From Actinomycetota bacterium (GTDB lineage Bacteria > Actinomycetota > UBA4738 > HRBIN12): a stretch of DNA of 64,000 bases. Positions 61,820-64,000 of the stretch are shown piece by piece. The translations under genes were made by a program, and so were the position numbers. The stretch covers positions 741,322-805,321 of the forward strand of contig JBBECT010000005.1 in NCBI GenBank assembly GCA_040881665.1. The letters are read 5' to 3'. The notes beneath the pieces were generated by a model, which was not told where the DNA came from, did not search any database, and was given only the letters and a program-made list of their open reading frames with translations. Position 1 is the first letter of the stretch. The number at the start of each line of letters is the position of its first letter.

Positions 61820-62396
61820 CGTCCGCCTGACCGCGATCGTCTTGGCCGCCGGGCGCGGAACCCGGTTCGGTGCGACGAAGCAGCTCGTGCCCTTCGACGG
61901 CAAGCCGCTCGTGCAGCACGCCATCGACGCGGCGGCCGACGCGGGGATCGAGGACATCGTCGTCGTCGTGGGCCACGATTCGAAGCGCGTGCGCGCGGCG
62001 CTCGCGCTTCCCGAAGGTGCGCGCGTGGTGGAGAACCCCGACTACTCCGAGGGCCAGGCAAGTTCGCTGCATACGGGGCTCCGTGGCGCGGAGGCCTCGT
62101 CGCAGGGAGCACTCGTCCTGATGGCGGACCAGCCCGGCGTGCGACCCGAGGACCTGCGCCGGGTCGCCGAGCGGTTCCGCGCCGATCCCTGGCGGGCCGT
62201 GCGCCTGCGCTACCGCGACGGCCCCGGACCCGCGGTGCTCCCTCGCTGGTTGTGGGATGAGACCTTGTTGATCACCGGCGACACGGGCGCGCGCGAGCTG
62301 TTCGACCGCTACGCGGAACGCGTCGACGACATCAGCGTGGACGCCGACACTCCCCCCGACGTCGACACCCCCGACGACGTCGACCGCCTCGAGTGA
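61674..62396 (+). CDS. MobA-like nucleotidyltransferase (molybdopterin cytidylyltransferase type)
   Basis: The 190-residue core has the NTP-transferase opening LTAIVLAAGRGTRFGATKQLV, PLVQHAIDAA, YSEGQASSLHTGL and LMADQPGV, as in MocA/MobA enzymes that attach CMP or GMP to the molybdenum cofactor. It fits the surrounding molybdenum-enzyme genes. The only ATG (61674) lies 146 bp inside coxG and gives a meaningless 50-residue prefix. The real start is probably CTG 61827, 8 bp after coxG. The coordinate given is the outer limit. Confidence 0.85.
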   Translation: MRTPRPAARRQGPGPTPDRSEGCASGSGRCCGRSVASSDDSRGSPTTTDVRLTAIVLAAGRGTRFGATKQLVPFDGKPLVQHAIDAAADAGIEDIVVVVGHDSKRVRAALALPEGARVVENPDYSEGQASSLHTGLRGAEASSQGALVLMADQPGVRPEDLRRVAERFRADPWRAVRLRYRDGPGPAVLPRWLWDETLLITGDTGARELFDRYAERVDDISVDADTPPDVDTPDDVDRLE

Positions 62397-62489
62397 ACTG
62401 GGAGCTCGTACGGCGTTCTAGTACGTCGTACGAGTGGCGGGACCAGCACGAAGTCGAGGCGCCTCCGTAGCGGAGGTTCCCGCGCGGGG

Positions 62490-62502
62490 TACCATCCGCC
62501 CG
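62490..62502 (+). promoter_or_regulatory. Leaderless promoter of the TPR lipoprotein gene
   Basis: TACCAT (62490-62495) is followed after 6 nt by the GTG. Confidence 0.5.
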
Positions 62503-63089
62503 TGCCTTCCCGAGCAACCGCACCACACCGGACCGACCACCGTCACCGCCTCCGGGCCGTTGCCGCCGGGGGGGCGCTCCTCGTGGTCCTCGTCGCCGCC
62601 GGGTGCGGCAAGAGTGCGGAGGAGCAGGCGCGGGAGTCGCTCCAGATCGCTCTGAGCGCCCATGCGGCCGGGAACATCGAGGCTGCCCGCGAGGCGTACC
62701 AGGAGACCTTGAACAACGACCCGACCAACGCGTTCGCGCTCTACAACCTGGGCTTGCTCGCAGAGGAGGACGGCGACCCGCTCCTCGCCGAGGGGTACTA
62801 CCGGCAGGCGGTCACTAGCGATCCGGAGTTCACCTCCGCGCTCTACAACCTCGCGATTCTCCGCGAGAACGCGGGCGACCTGGAGGAAGCCTCCGGCTTC
62901 TACGAGAGCGTCACCCAACTCAAGCCCGAGTACGCGCCCGCACATCTCAACCTCGGATTCGCACTGCGAGGTCTCGGCCAGACGGATGCCGGCAATGAGG
63001 AACTGAAGACCGCGATCGGGCTCGACCCGAACCTCGCGGATCGCCTCCCGCCGAACGTCCTCAACGAACTCGCCGCCGAGAACGCGTAG
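62502..63089 (+). CDS. TPR-repeat lipoprotein
   Basis: A 195-aa lipoprotein. The signal ends with lipobox LVAAGCG (Cys near residue 35). Three to four tetratricopeptide repeats follow, marked by AAREAYQETLNNDPTNAFALYNLGLLA, AEGYYRQAV...SALYNLAILRE and APAHLNLGFALRGLGQ. Such proteins hold partners together outside the membrane. Start is GTG. No operon. Confidence 0.85.
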   Translation: MPSRATAPHRTDHRHRLRAVAAGGALLVVLVAAGCGKSAEEQARESLQIALSAHAAGNIEAAREAYQETLNNDPTNAFALYNLGLLAEEDGDPLLAEGYYRQAVTSDPEFTSALYNLAILRENAGDLEEASGFYESVTQLKPEYAPAHLNLGFALRGLGQTDAGNEELKTAIGLDPNLADRLPPNVLNELAAENA

Positions 63090-63120
63090 CCCACCAACGG
63101 GGTGACCTGACTCCTCCGTG

Positions 63121-63175
63121 AACGCCAGGGGGGGGGCCCGGGGCCCCCCCCCCGGGGGGTTTCTCTTTCGGCGTT
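63121..63175. terminator. GC-homopolymer block and hairpin between convergent genes
   Basis: AACGCC (63121-63126) and GGCGTT (63170-63175) are the outer arms of a hairpin. Between them lie runs G9, CCC, G4, C10, G6 (63128-63159), then TTTCTCTTTC. A terminator at this place is sensible, but the exact run lengths look like a difficult or wrongly assembled homopolymer stretch. Confidence 0.55.
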
Positions 63176-63181
63176 GTGCAG

Positions 63182-64000
<819 letters not shown>

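Overview
The window is GC-rich DNA from an actinobacterium, probably a deep-branching or uncultivated lineage of Actinomycetota. The evidence is the G/C-ending codon bias, frequent GTG starts and the gene order. On the minus strand, read from about 27.6 kb down to position 1, lie rsmI, metG, tatD, a G5/RlpA cell-wall protein in the usual rpfB position, rsmA, ispE, glmU, prs, rplY, pth, mfd, a PpiC lipoprotein and mazG. A divergent protein O-mannosyltransferase sits beside rsmI. This matches the order known from mycobacteria. Plus-strand insertions interrupt it: TetR/SMR efflux, an FG-GAP beta-propeller protein, a serine hydrolase, a sulfite-oxidase-like enzyme, a fasciclin lipoprotein, a PLC-like phosphoesterase and an RTX-repeat protein. 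One tRNA-Gln(TTG) was found.

From 29 to 42 kb are metabolic and membrane genes: a CocE-type hydrolase, a YbaK-like deacylase, a CPBP protease, a FAD oxidoreductase, a MazEF-like toxin-antitoxin pair, a pirin, a pilin-like protein, an Lrp-type ligand domain, two PfkB-family kinases (one lacking its catalytic Asp), an MFS transporter and a rhodanese. From 42.9 to 46.8 kb is a glcDEF glycolate oxidase cluster. A proline-rich membrane protein, PEP carboxylase and an AbiE toxin-antitoxin pair follow.

From 52.5 to 62.4 kb are parts of a molybdenum hydroxylase (CO dehydrogenase-like) system: a MoxR ATPase (CoxD-like), a frameshifted VWA protein (CoxE-like), the FAD subunit CoxM, the iron-sulfur subunit CoxS, XdhC/CoxI, CoxG and a MobA-like nucleotidyltransferase. 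The catalytic large subunit is absent. A phosphodiester glycosidase, an MscS channel and a small array of 45-bp palindromic repeats lie between. The right edge has a TPR lipoprotein and the end of a collagen-like repeat protein that runs off the window.

The sequence repeatedly shows two expression habits. Many genes or operons start 6-9 nt after a TANNNT -10 element, which points to leaderless mRNAs. Many adjacent genes overlap by the four bases ATGA or GTGA. I used both signs to choose starts. The least explained items are the 45-bp repeats at 57.5 kb, the hairpin that hides the ribosome site of the G5/RlpA gene, the twin TACTCA palindromes before the DUF4143 ATPase, and the repeat-bearing spacer before tatD.
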